From Peptoniphilus asaccharolyticus DSM 20463 (GTDB lineage Bacteria; Bacillota; Clostridia; Tissierellales; Peptoniphilaceae), in contig NZ_FWWR01000014.1 of the NCBI RefSeq assembly GCF_900176115.1, positions 1-53,998 of the forward strand: 53,998 nt of DNA, written 5' to 3'. Each line of letters starts with the position of its first letter. Positions within the stretch are counted from its first letter, which is position 1. A program made the translations under genes and the position numbers. The notes beneath the pieces were generated by a model that saw nothing but the letters and a program-made list of their open reading frames with translations, had not been told where the DNA came from and ran no database searches. Shown here in pieces: positions 41,659-49,968 of this stretch.

Positions 41659-43894
41659 AGAACTTAACTTGCAGGCATTTGGAAAATTTAAGAATAGAAA
41701 AATAGAATTAAAAGAAGGATTGAATTTAATCCAAGGGAAGAATGAATCTGGCAAGAGCACTATCTTTAAATTTATAGAAGGTATTTTCTATGGCTTTGCA
41801 AAGAGCGGAACACAGAGAAGAACTACACCTGATTACGACAGATATAGACCTTGGACAGGGAATGAATACAAGGGTTCAGCTATTTTAACAGACGATGACA
41901 GTTTTAGAATAATGAGGAATTTTGAAAAACACGAGTTGGAATTTTATAATATGACAACTGGTGAGAATTTGAGTTCTATAAGTGAGTTGAATCAGTTTGC
42001 TAAAATAAAACAGCCGGGAGTATTTTTATTTAATGTAGATTATTCAATTTTTAGAAATTCATTTTTTATAGGACAACTATGTTCTAAATTGGATAGCGAA
42101 GTTGATAGTTTAAAACACTCTCTTGAGAATTTTGCAACTTCAGGAAATGAAAAGTATTCGTTGGTGAATGCAATAGAAAAACTTGAAGAAAAGAGAGATG
42201 CTCTTGGGAAAGAGAGTAGAAAAACTTCTACAGTTGGCAAATTATATCAAGAGATAGCTATGCTTGATAAGAAGAAAAATGAATTGAACTCTCATCTAAA
42301 AGATTATGCAGAAAGTACAGCTGAATTTTTAGAAATCAAACAAAGTCTATTAGAGCAGAAAAAATTTGTTAAGAACTTAAAATTATCTGATGACCAAAGA
42401 AACTACTTTAAGATAAAAGCTATTGCCGAAAATAAGTCACCGGAAAGGGAACTATCAGACGAAGATTTTGATTTGCTATATGAGATGAACAGAAGCTATG
42501 TCGAAATAGAAAGACAGCTAAATCAAAAGACAGAAGAAAAAAGTTTTGAATACAAGTATGAGGATATAGAAGAGGACTATACCGAGTTCAAAAGTCTCTG
42601 TGACAGAATTGATGAGCTAAATAGAAATAATTTCTCTAAGGAGATAGAGTTATTAAATCATGATTTGATTATCACAAAGGCGGAAGTAGACAAGCTAAGA
42701 CTTATTATGTTTGTAGAGCTTGGGTTAGCCTTTTTAATGGTAGTTTTAGGGGTGTATTTAAAAGTATATTATAGTGCTTTATTTGCAATACCAATGCTAT
42801 TTCATGCTTATTTAAAATTCAATCCATATAGAATGAAAAAGGCAGCTATAGATAGAATTGAAGACAGAATAAATAACTATATGCAAAAGTCTTCGGTAAA
42901 AACAGAAGAGAAAAGGGAAATGGATAAAGTTTTTTCTGTCTACATGAGAAAGTATAGGATAAATAGCTTTGATGAATTGAAGTCATTTTTAGAAAATGAA
43001 AAATCTGAAATAGATAAATTGAAGATTGAAGAAAATGTAAGGACTGAGATAGAAACCAAAAATAGAATTGAGCTGGAAGATAAACTTAAAGAGTTAAAGA
43101 ATAAAATTGAAGAATTGGAAATTAAATACAATTTAAATTTTGAAGAGTTAAGAGAAAAATATCTATCTGAAGATGGCAAGAGACAAAGACAAGAGTTAAA
43201 GAATAGAGAAAGTATAATAGCACATATTTTAAATGGCAGAGATTTGGAAGACTTGAACCATGGGATTGAAGTGGTTGAGGGGGATTTAACAGAAGAAGAA
43301 AGCATGCTTGAAGAGTTGGAATCTAAATTTTTAAGCCTTTCTGGAGAACTCTATTCAAAGGATGAAAAATTTCATCTGTTAAATGAAATAGAAGAGGAAA
43401 TCAGTCTAAAGAAATCAAAACTAGATGAATTGGAACAAAATCAACAAGCTATGCAAAGAGCAATAGATGCTTTGAGGGAAGTGTATGCTCAAAACAAGAG
43501 TGTATTTTTGCCAAAGATTGTAAAGTTTATGAATGGTTTTATATCTGATATAACATCTGGCAAGTACAATAGGATAGTGGTTGATGATAGTTTTAATATA
43601 GCAGTTGAAGATACTGAGTCAGGGAAAATGGTTGAGGCTGAAAAGCTAAGCAATGGAACTATTGACCAACTTTACCTTGGATTAAGACTTGCTGTTTCAG
43701 AAATGCTATACAAAGATGCACCTATAATTTTAGATGATCATTTTGTACAATATGATGATGAAAGGTGCAAAGAGACCTTGAAATTTTTAGATAGGTATTC
43801 AAAAATAAAACAGGTAATAATATTTAGTGCCATGAATAGAGAATGTGAGATGTTAGATAGTATGGGCGCTATATATAACAGGGTGAATTTATGA
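41648..43894 (+). CDS. SbcC/YhaN-like ATPase with membrane hairpin
   Basis: 748 aa. The N-terminal ATPase lobe reads KEGLNLIQGKNESGKSTIFKFIEGIFYGF (Walker A). Long coiled coil follows (KRDALGKESRKTSTVGKLYQEI and onward). Near residues 355-400 two hydrophobic stretches (LIMFVELGLAFLMVVLGVYL, YYSALFAIPMLFHAYL) form a hairpin, as in Bacillus YhaN. A second coiled coil leads to the C-terminal lobe: VEAEKLSNGTIDQLYLGLRLAV (signature) and APIILDDHFVQYDDER (Walker B; DDHF rather than DDPF). Partner of the preceding nuclease. The membrane hairpin sets it apart from soluble SbcC. Confidence 0.87.
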   Translation: MKIEELNLQAFGKFKNRKIELKEGLNLIQGKNESGKSTIFKFIEGIFYGFAKSGTQRRTTPDYDRYRPWTGNEYKGSAILTDDDSFRIMRNFEKHELEFYNMTTGENLSSISELNQFAKIKQPGVFLFNVDYSIFRNSFFIGQLCSKLDSEVDSLKHSLENFATSGNEKYSLVNAIEKLEEKRDALGKESRKTSTVGKLYQEIAMLDKKKNELNSHLKDYAESTAEFLEIKQSLLEQKKFVKNLKLSDDQRNYFKIKAIAENKSPERELSDEDFDLLYEMNRSYVEIERQLNQKTEEKSFEYKYEDIEEDYTEFKSLCDRIDELNRNNFSKEIELLNHDLIITKAEVDKLRLIMFVELGLAFLMVVLGVYLKVYYSALFAIPMLFHAYLKFNPYRMKKAAIDRIEDRINNYMQKSSVKTEEKREMDKVFSVYMRKYRINSFDELKSFLENEKSEIDKLKIEENVRTEIETKNRIELEDKLKELKNKIEELEIKYNLNFEELREKYLSEDGKRQRQELKNRESIIAHILNGRDLEDLNHGIEVVEGDLTEEESMLEELESKFLSLSGELYSKDEKFHLLNEIEEEISLKKSKLDELEQNQQAMQRAIDALREVYAQNKSVFLPKIVKFMNGFISDITSGKYNRIVVDDSFNIAVEDTESGKMVEAEKLSNGTIDQLYLGLRLAVSEMLYKDAPIILDDHFVQYDDERCKETLKFLDRYSKIKQVIIFSAMNRECEMLDSMGAIYNRVNL

Positions 43895-44586
43895 TATATG
43901 GGATAGGTGATTTACATTTCGACCCGATAGGCGAAAAACCTATGGATGTATTTGGGAAGAAGTGGATAAATCACAAGGAAAAGATAATTGAAAGTTGGAA
44001 GTCTAAGGTAAAAGAAGATGATTTAGTTTTGCTACCTGGAGATATTAGTTGGGGACTTAGACTTTCAGAAAGTGTAATAGATTTAAAATTGATAGATGAA
44101 CTTCCGGGATATAAGATAATATCTAAGGGAAATCACGACTATTGGTGGAGCTCAATAAACAAGCTAAATGAGTTGGAGCTTAAAAAGACAAAATTTTTAT
44201 ACAACAATGCTCACACTTTTGGAGACTATGCAATTGTGGGAACAAGAGGATGGATTTCAAAAGACATGAGTGAGTTTAAGAAGCCTGATGAAAAAATCTA
44301 TAACAGAGAAGTTATAAGGTTAGAGAATTCAATAAAGGCGGCTGAAAAGGGGAAGAAGTTAATAGCCATGATACACTACCCTCCTTACAACCAAGACTTT
44401 ACAGCAAATGAATTTTCAGATTTACTCACAGCAAGTGGAGTTGAGATTTGTATATATGGTCATCTTCATGCAGAGGGACATAAGCAAGTGTTTAAAGGGA
44501 TGAAAAATGATGTACTATATAAGTGTGTATCAAGCGACTATATAAATTTTGAATTACAGGAGATTGTAGATGGAAAGAGAGATTGA
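43891..44586 (+). CDS. Metallophosphoesterase (COG1768-like)
   Basis: 231 aa, calcineurin-like fold with complete metal ligands: GIGDLHFDP (DxH), LVLLPGDISWGLRL (GD), IISKGNHDYWWSS (GNHD), IAMIHYPPYNQ (H), CIYGHLHAEGHK (GHxH). The DYWW and HYPPYN variants mark a small group of predicted phosphohydrolases without assigned substrate. ATGA couples it to the ATPase gene, and it overlaps the CYTH gene by 17 nt. A phosphodiester or phosphomonoester product or substrate of the CYTH enzyme is a possible ligand. Confidence 0.88.
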   Translation: MIYGIGDLHFDPIGEKPMDVFGKKWINHKEKIIESWKSKVKEDDLVLLPGDISWGLRLSESVIDLKLIDELPGYKIISKGNHDYWWSSINKLNELELKKTKFLYNNAHTFGDYAIVGTRGWISKDMSEFKKPDEKIYNREVIRLENSIKAAEKGKKLIAMIHYPPYNQDFTANEFSDLLTASGVEICIYGHLHAEGHKQVFKGMKNDVLYKCVSSDYINFELQEIVDGKRD

Positions 44587-45109
44587 AGTTAAGCTATTAG
44601 GTCTTGATGTGGAGACTTTCGAAGATAAGCTTTTACAGATAGGGGCAGAAAAATTTTTAGAAGAGAGTCAACTCAATATAACTATAAATTCTACAAAACA
44701 TCCAATAGATAAAACATTGGGCTATTTGAGAATTAGAGAGTCTAAAAATCTGACAACAGGCCAGTGCACAAACTATTTTACATTTAAAGAACAGATAACA
44801 GATCAAAATGTGAGAGAGAATATAGAGCACACAACTGAAATCTCAGATGTGGCAGAACTTAGAAAGATTTTGATTTTGATGGGATATGATTTACAAGATG
44901 AAGGTGGTAAACAGAGAACTTCGTATAAATTTAAAAATATAAGATTTGATGTGGATAGATGGGACGAGAGGACTTATCCTTATCCATACGTAGAAGTAGA
45001 AGCTAATTCAGAGGATGAATTGTATTCGATATTGGAAGAACTAGGGATTGATAAAGCCCATGTTTCTACAATGTCCATAGCAGAACTAAAGGCAAGTTTG
45101 TCAAAATAA
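44570..45109 (+). CDS. CYTH-domain protein (class IV adenylate cyclase-like)
   Basis: 179 aa. The N-terminal EREIEVKLL has the ExExK signature of the CYTH tunnel fold. Further basic residues that bind triphosphate are seen in LGYLRIRES, YFTFKEQI and QRTSYKFKNIRFDVDRWDE, with acidic metal ligands in YPYVEVEANSEDEL. Members act as adenylate cyclase (CyaB), thiamine-triphosphatase or inorganic triphosphatase; the CyaB/class IV layout fits best by length. The exact reaction is not readable. Last gene of the operon, with a terminator at its stop codon. Confidence 0.85.
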   Translation: MEREIEVKLLGLDVETFEDKLLQIGAEKFLEESQLNITINSTKHPIDKTLGYLRIRESKNLTTGQCTNYFTFKEQITDQNVRENIEHTTEISDVAELRKILILMGYDLQDEGGKQRTSYKFKNIRFDVDRWDERTYPYPYVEVEANSEDELYSILEELGIDKAHVSTMSIAELKASLSK

Positions 45110-45136
45110 ATTCCGTGTAAAAACGGAATTTTTTTA
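45108..45136 (+). terminator. Terminator after CYTH gene
   Basis: AAATTCCGT pairs with ACGGAATTT across GTAAAA, followed by T residues. The stem overlaps the stop codon. Confidence 0.9.
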
Positions 45137-45147
45137 TTGAAAAATAA

Positions 45148-45203
45148 TGCGTCATATAAATAAATATGATATACTATTGTAGAAGTTAATAAAGTATGAC
45201 ACA
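45148..45203 (+). promoter_or_regulatory. Inverted repeat around the ppsA promoter
   Basis: TGCGTCATA (45148-45156) and TATGACACA (45195-45203) are complementary at eight of nine positions and flank TATACT (45170-45175), a likely -10 box. The spacing suits a dimeric regulator or a DNA loop. No -35 match is clear. Confidence 0.35.
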
Positions 45204-45223
45204 ACATTTGTCGGGGAGGGCTT

Positions 45224-47566
45224 ATGTCTAATTATAATTATATAAAATGGTTTGATGAAATTGGTAAAGATGATATATCACAAGTTGGAGGAAAGGGAGC
45301 TAATTTAGGCGAACTTACAAGCATGGGATTGCCTGTGCCTCCAGGATTTTGCGTAACAGCAGGTGCGTATGATGAATTTATAAACTATTCAGAGCTTGAT
45401 GAAATTGTAAGAATATTAGTGAGCTCTCTTGACGTAGAAGATGTTGAAGCATTGACACAAGTTTCAAAAGAAGTTAGAGATAAAATTAACTCTTCTGAAA
45501 TTCAACCGGACATAGAAGCAGAAATTAAAAAAGCTTATGCAGAATTTGCAAAAGAAATTGGAGTTGAAAATCCTGAAGTGGCAGTTAGATCATCAGCTAC
45601 AGCAGAAGATTTACCAGATGCTTCTTTCGCAGGACAACAAGACACTTATCTTCACATAAGAGGAGAAGAAGAACTTTTAAATCACATTAGAAGCTGTTGG
45701 GCATCTCTTTGGACTTCAAGAGCAATTTACTATAGAGAAAAGCAAAAATTTGACCATTTCAACGTATCTCTTTCAGTAGTTGTTCAAAAGATGGTAAACT
45801 CTGAAAAATCAGGGGTAATGTTCACTGCAAATCCTATCAACAACTCTAAAGATGAAATGATGATAAATGCAAGTTGGGGACTTGGGGAAGCTGTTGTTTC
45901 CGGAATGGTAACTCCTGACGAATATGTAATAGACAAGACAAATAAAAAGATAATTGAAAAGAATATAGCTTCTAAAAAGACAATGGTAGTTCGTAGAGAA
46001 GATACTGTTGGAACAGAAGAAAAACTTGTAAGTGAAGTGCTTGGAGAAGAATTTGTTGAAGCAGAATGTCTTTCTCAAGATGAATTAAATACTCTAATTG
46101 AAAGAGGATTAAAAGTTGAAGAATTGTACGGAAGTGTTCAAGATACTGAATGGGGATTCGATAGAGATACTAAAGAATTCTATTTCCTACAATCAAGACC
46201 AATCACTACAATTGAAGAAAAACAAGAGGTTTTAAAACCACTTTGTAAAGGTCTACCAGCTTCTCCTGGAATAGGAAGAGGTAAGGTAATCTTAATTAAA
46301 GATGTTTCAGAAATTAACCTTGTAAAAGAGGGAGATATATTAGTAACTGAAATGACAAACCCTGACATGGTGCCAGCTATGAGAAAGGCAGCCGGAGTTG
46401 TAACTGATGAAGGTGGAAGAACTTGCCACGCAGCAATTGTATCAAGAGAACTCCAAATTCCATGTATAGTAGGGGCTAAGAACGCTACAAAAGTTCTAAA
46501 GGAAGGACAAACAGTTACAGTTGATGCAACTCGTGGAGTAGTATACGAAGGCGAAGTATTAAAAGAAGAAAAGAAAGTTGAAGAAAAGAGCGAAGGCGGA
46601 GCAGTAGTATCTGAAGACTTGATTGCAAGCCTTAGAAATCTTTCAGCTCCAGTGACTGCAACAAAAATATATATGAATCTTGGCGAACCGGGACTTATTG
46701 AAAAATATAAAGACCTACCATTTGATGGAATTGGACTTATGAGAACTGAATTCATATTCACAAATATGATTGGAGCTCACCCAATGTATCTATTAAAAAC
46801 TCACCAAGAGCAACTTATGATAGATAAATTGGCTGAAGGAATTTCAAAAGTAGCATCAGCAATCTATCCAAAGAACTTAGTAGTTAGAATGAGTGACTTC
46901 AGAACTAATGAATTTAGAGGGCTTAAGGGTGGAGACGAAGTTGAACCTATAGAAGCAAATCCAATGATTGGATGGAGAGGGGTTTCAAGATATATCTCTC
47001 CTGAATACGAAGAAGGATTTAGACTTGAATGTCGTGCTATGATGAAAGTAAGAGAAGAATTCGGACTTACAAATGTAATAGCTATGCTTCCATTTGTTAG
47101 AACTCTTGATGAACTTGTAACAGTTAAAGAAATTATGGCATCTGAAGGTTTAAAACAATCTAAGAACTTCAAGATTTGGATAATGGCAGAAGTTCCAGCT
47201 GTTGTATTCCAAGCGGAAGAGTTTGCAGAGCTTGTAGATGGTTTCTCAATTGGCTCAAACGACTTAACTCAACTTGTTATGGGAGCAGACAGAGACTCCG
47301 GAGTACTAAACAACATGGGTTACTTCGATGAAAGAAACGAACCTGTTAAGAGAGCACTAAAGACTATTATAGACGCGGCAAATAAGAAGGGAATCACTTG
47401 CTCAATATGTGGACAAGGCCCAAGCCAATATCCTGAGTTAGCTGAATATCTTGTTGAATGTGGAGTCACATCAATGAGTGTAAACCCAGATACAGTTGAA
47501 TACACAAGACGTTTAGTTGCAAGTGTTGAACAAAAATTAATTCTAAAGAAACTTAGAAATTTATAA
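45224..47566 (+). CDS. ppsA: Phosphoenolpyruvate synthase
   Basis: 780 aa. It converts pyruvate and ATP to PEP, AMP and phosphate for gluconeogenesis. N-terminal ATP-grasp: KGANLGELTSMGLPVPPGF, VAVRSSATAEDLPDASFAGQQDTYL, MFTANPINNSKDEM, QDTEWGFDRD and YFLQSRPITT. The central swivelling domain has DEGGRTCHAAIVSRELQIPCIVG with the phospho-His. The C-terminal PEP-binding barrel has GLMRTEFIF, GWRGVSRYI, NDLTQLVMGADRDS and ITCSICGQGPSQ with the catalytic Cys. GGGGAGGG precedes the ATG. Monocistronic. No PEP-synthase regulatory kinase is adjacent. Confidence 0.95.
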   Translation: MSNYNYIKWFDEIGKDDISQVGGKGANLGELTSMGLPVPPGFCVTAGAYDEFINYSELDEIVRILVSSLDVEDVEALTQVSKEVRDKINSSEIQPDIEAEIKKAYAEFAKEIGVENPEVAVRSSATAEDLPDASFAGQQDTYLHIRGEEELLNHIRSCWASLWTSRAIYYREKQKFDHFNVSLSVVVQKMVNSEKSGVMFTANPINNSKDEMMINASWGLGEAVVSGMVTPDEYVIDKTNKKIIEKNIASKKTMVVRREDTVGTEEKLVSEVLGEEFVEAECLSQDELNTLIERGLKVEELYGSVQDTEWGFDRDTKEFYFLQSRPITTIEEKQEVLKPLCKGLPASPGIGRGKVILIKDVSEINLVKEGDILVTEMTNPDMVPAMRKAAGVVTDEGGRTCHAAIVSRELQIPCIVGAKNATKVLKEGQTVTVDATRGVVYEGEVLKEEKKVEEKSEGGAVVSEDLIASLRNLSAPVTATKIYMNLGEPGLIEKYKDLPFDGIGLMRTEFIFTNMIGAHPMYLLKTHQEQLMIDKLAEGISKVASAIYPKNLVVRMSDFRTNEFRGLKGGDEVEPIEANPMIGWRGVSRYISPEYEEGFRLECRAMMKVREEFGLTNVIAMLPFVRTLDELVTVKEIMASEGLKQSKNFKIWIMAEVPAVVFQAEEFAELVDGFSIGSNDLTQLVMGADRDSGVLNNMGYFDERNEPVKRALKTIIDAANKKGITCSICGQGPSQYPELAEYLVECGVTSMSVNPDTVEYTRRLVASVEQKLILKKLRNL

Positions 47567-47585
47567 TAAGACAAAATTAAATCTG

Positions 47586-47622
47586 AAAAAAATCTACCCC
47601 ATATTAGCGAGGTAGATTTTTG
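47586..47622. terminator. Bidirectional terminator after ppsA
   Basis: AAAAATCTACC pairs with GGTAGATTTTT around a 14-nt loop. A and T runs on both flanks let it serve ppsA and the convergent operon. Confidence 0.88.
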
Positions 47623-47632
47623 TGTTTTAAAA

Positions 47633-48496
47633 TTATTTTATAATTAAGAACGCATCTTTGATTTCTAAATTATTTAACTTTAGATTCTTTTGCATATAGG
47701 AAACTGGCACGAAAGTTCTGCCATCCATTATAAATGGTTCAGCTTCCAATTTAATTTCTTTTTTATTAAAATCTGTATAAGACTTTTTATCCAAGTTTAA
47801 AGTTGCAGCTTTATCATCTTGTTTGATAGTTATAAGTTTTTGCTCTGCATTCCAATCAACTTTATAGTTCATAGTTTCAAAAACTTTTCTCAATGGAGCA
47901 AATAACACACCATCTTTTGATAGTAAGGCAACTTCATTTTCTGGGTGCAGTTTGATTACCTTGTAAGGATTTGCAATAGCTGGAATACTTTTTGTACTTT
48001 CTTTATAGAACACAAGAAGAAGTGAATCTTTGTATTCAGTTGCATTGTCTTTAACATTTAGTTTTAATTTTCCATCAGAACTCACAAGCTCGGAATCAAA
48101 TTTATCTAATTTTGTTGTGTAATCAGAATTTTTAATTAGCACTAAGCAAGGGTTCATAAGTTGTGCTGGTAAACTTGCAGCGATAGGAGTGTTTTCTAAG
48201 AAAAATACTTCTACTGTAGCGCCCTTTTCCAAAAGAACTTCTTTGTTTTCTCTTGTGTCTGTCATGTCAAATAAAAGAGTATCTTTTTGAATATGAACAA
48301 TCATAGGGTTGTTTTTATCGTTGTTGATATTTACTAAGATGGTAATATCACCATATTTTTTGTCAACAGAGTCAATCATTCCTGAAAAGCTTGTGTACTT
48401 TTCTTCAACCTTATCTGCAACTTTTGCGCTTACAAAATTAGGTAGAATAGTAAGTGTAAAGACGAGCATTAAGAGTAATAATTTTTTTGTTTGCAT
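47633..48496 (-). CDS. Secreted copper-amine-oxidase-N-like protein
   Basis: 287 aa. Signal peptide QTKKLLLLMLVFTLTILPNFVSA with a probable signal peptidase I site. Residues 40-130 are an OB-like beta region (SFSGMIDSVDKKYGDITILVN). The C-terminal 100 residues form two copper-amine-oxidase-N-type repeats: LLSKDGVLFAPLRKVFETMNYKVDWN with LITIKQDDKAATLNL, and FIMDGRTFVPVSYMQKNLKL. In Firmicutes this module is an extracytoplasmic, probably wall-associated domain and not an oxidase. Third gene of a minus-strand operon after a lipoprotein and a Fic-like gene (21 nt from the former). Confidence 0.85.
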   Translation of the reverse strand: MQTKKLLLLMLVFTLTILPNFVSAKVADKVEEKYTSFSGMIDSVDKKYGDITILVNINNDKNNPMIVHIQKDTLLFDMTDTRENKEVLLEKGATVEVFFLENTPIAASLPAQLMNPCLVLIKNSDYTTKLDKFDSELVSSDGKLKLNVKDNATEYKDSLLLVFYKESTKSIPAIANPYKVIKLHPENEVALLSKDGVLFAPLRKVFETMNYKVDWNAEQKLITIKQDDKAATLNLDKKSYTDFNKKEIKLEAEPFIMDGRTFVPVSYMQKNLKLNNLEIKDAFLIIK

Positions 48497-48517
48497 AATT
48501 ACACATCCTTTCTTAAA

Positions 48518-49300
48518 TTATTTAATTATTTTTTCGATTTCTGTCAAAGGGATTTCAGAAGGAATAAAATATAAATTAGATTCAGATTTTATAACTTTGT
48601 AATTTGAATAGGGATATATTTTAAAACTATTTTTATACGTTTTAATCATATCTTCGTTCTTTTGGAAATCGCCTCTATCTATTTTATAATACACGAATTC
48701 CATATACAAACCGTTTTTTATTGCATCCTCTAAAGGTATTTCTTTTCCTTCATAAACTATTTTAACATCTCCATTATAGGAAAAAGTGTTAAAACTTACA
48801 TCTTTATTCGAAGATTGAACTAGCATCAATCCATTTTGATTGGGGATAAAAGTAACATCCATCTCATGATTATCGTCTATATCATTTATGGTTGTGTCTG
48901 GTGGGGCAAAATAGATATCGTCTTTGCCATCTAATTCATTAAAATCTATGATGGTATATTGTTTGTAAGAGTATTCTTCACTACCACCGTCGGCGTACGT
49001 GCGGGCTGTAATGGAATTAGATGAAAAATCATTTTCGGCTTTTTCGAGGATTTGCTCCATGGATATTTTATTGTTTTCCAAAGCTTCCTTTAAAGAAATT
49101 TCTTCTTCATTAAATTTCACCAAAACTTTCCCATCTAATGAGTAGATGGAATAATTTTCTTTTGTAGTATATATCTTTTCTCGATAGTTGTCTTTTGGTT
49201 CAAATATTATTTCAAAATCATATTTATTATGACAACTTGTGAGAACAACGAGCGCTAATATAATAAGTATAGAGAAAAGATTTTTTGTTAAAGCTTTCAT
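48518..49300 (-). CDS. Lipoprotein with internal duplication, 260 aa
   Basis: Lipoprotein signal (KNLFSILIILALVVLTSCHNK, lipid Cys near residue 23). I know no domain. The mature part looks like two copies of one unit. YSLDGKVLVKFNEEEISLKEALENN parallels YNGDVKIVYEGKEIPLEDAIKNG, and QYTIIDF followed by DDIYFAPPDT parallels NYKVIKS followed by NLYFIPSEIPLTEIE. Each unit therefore ends in an 'xxYFxPxxxxxxxI' strand. It lies 2 nt downstream of the Fic-like gene and is surely co-translated with it. It may be an envelope receptor or partner for the secreted protein encoded next. Confidence 0.75.
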   Translation of the reverse strand: MKALTKNLFSILIILALVVLTSCHNKYDFEIIFEPKDNYREKIYTTKENYSIYSLDGKVLVKFNEEEISLKEALENNKISMEQILEKAENDFSSNSITARTYADGGSEEYSYKQYTIIDFNELDGKDDIYFAPPDTTINDIDDNHEMDVTFIPNQNGLMLVQSSNKDVSFNTFSYNGDVKIVYEGKEIPLEDAIKNGLYMEFVYYKIDRGDFQKNEDMIKTYKNSFKIYPYSNYKVIKSESNLYFIPSEIPLTEIEKIIK

Positions 49301-49302
49301 TA

Positions 49303-49824
49303 TTATACCTCACTTATTAGTTTTGGAGTGTCTCCGAGTTTCAAGCTAATAAACACGTATAGAACAGCTGCAGTGGCCAAGTTTCTATAGTTAAAAGGTT
49401 TGATTTCCATAAAGTTTTCAAAGAACCATTCTGCGGATTTTACATCTTCAGAGTGGAGGTAGTCATCAAGCAGATAGTTCATTTGTTCTCTTATCTCCGT
49501 AAAGTTCACGCCACCGATGTTGTTGTGAGTTCTGTAAATTCCACCAGGCACTATGTCTATCAAGAGAATTCTGTTTATTTCTGTGATTAAGCTCTCGCTC
49601 AATTCCTTTTCGCTTTTGGCAAGCTCAATTGCAAATTCAACAGCTTTTTGTAAATTTAAAAGTTCAAACATTTCTGTAAGGCTCTTGTTCCCAACAGTGA
49701 GTCTCTGTAATAGCAAATATACAATCTCATCATGGACAAATGAGCTGCCTTCGTATTCGACAATTTCTGATATGAAGTCAACTGCAAAATTTTCTTCCAA
49801 GTAATATTCATCTCTAATTTTCAT
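49303..49824 (-). CDS. Degenerate Fic-fold protein
   Basis: Start ATG 49822-49824 is chosen because AGGAGG precedes it on the minus strand; an upstream start at 49872 lacks one. 173 aa. The layout follows Fic-domain proteins: a segment replacing the usual inhibitory helix (EIVEYEGSSF), LTVGNKSLTEMFELLNLQKAVEFA (normally TVGGKSLREHxEVxNHxxAL), LITEINRILL, VPGGIYRTHNNIGGV (normally PGxYRTxxVxIGG) and AEWFFENFMEIKPF. The catalytic motif HPFxDGNGRxxR is replaced by KPFNYRNLAT at residues 142-151: no His, no GNGR. AMP transfer is thus not expected. It is cytoplasmic and heads an operon with two exported proteins. Confidence 0.75.
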   Translation of the reverse strand: MKIRDEYYLEENFAVDFISEIVEYEGSSFVHDEIVYLLLQRLTVGNKSLTEMFELLNLQKAVEFAIELAKSEKELSESLITEINRILLIDIVPGGIYRTHNNIGGVNFTEIREQMNYLLDDYLHSEDVKSAEWFFENFMEIKPFNYRNLATAAVLYVFISLKLGDTPKLISEV

Positions 49825-49909
49825 ACAATCCTCCTTTTTTTGTTTTGATACCCAATAAAAACAATATTTCACTTAAATCCTATGAATTATTGAATTAATG
49901 GGTAAACAT

Positions 49910-49938
49910 TTGAACAATACGCATAATAAATATATAAT
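49910..49938 (+). promoter_or_regulatory. Promoter of the pncB operon
   Basis: TTGAAC (49910-49915), a 17-nt spacer and TATAAT (49933-49938), 30 nt before the pncB start. Near-consensus housekeeping promoter. Confidence 0.8.
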
Positions 49939-49968
49939 GATTTTAGTTTAAAAGGGTTAGGTGAAAAT

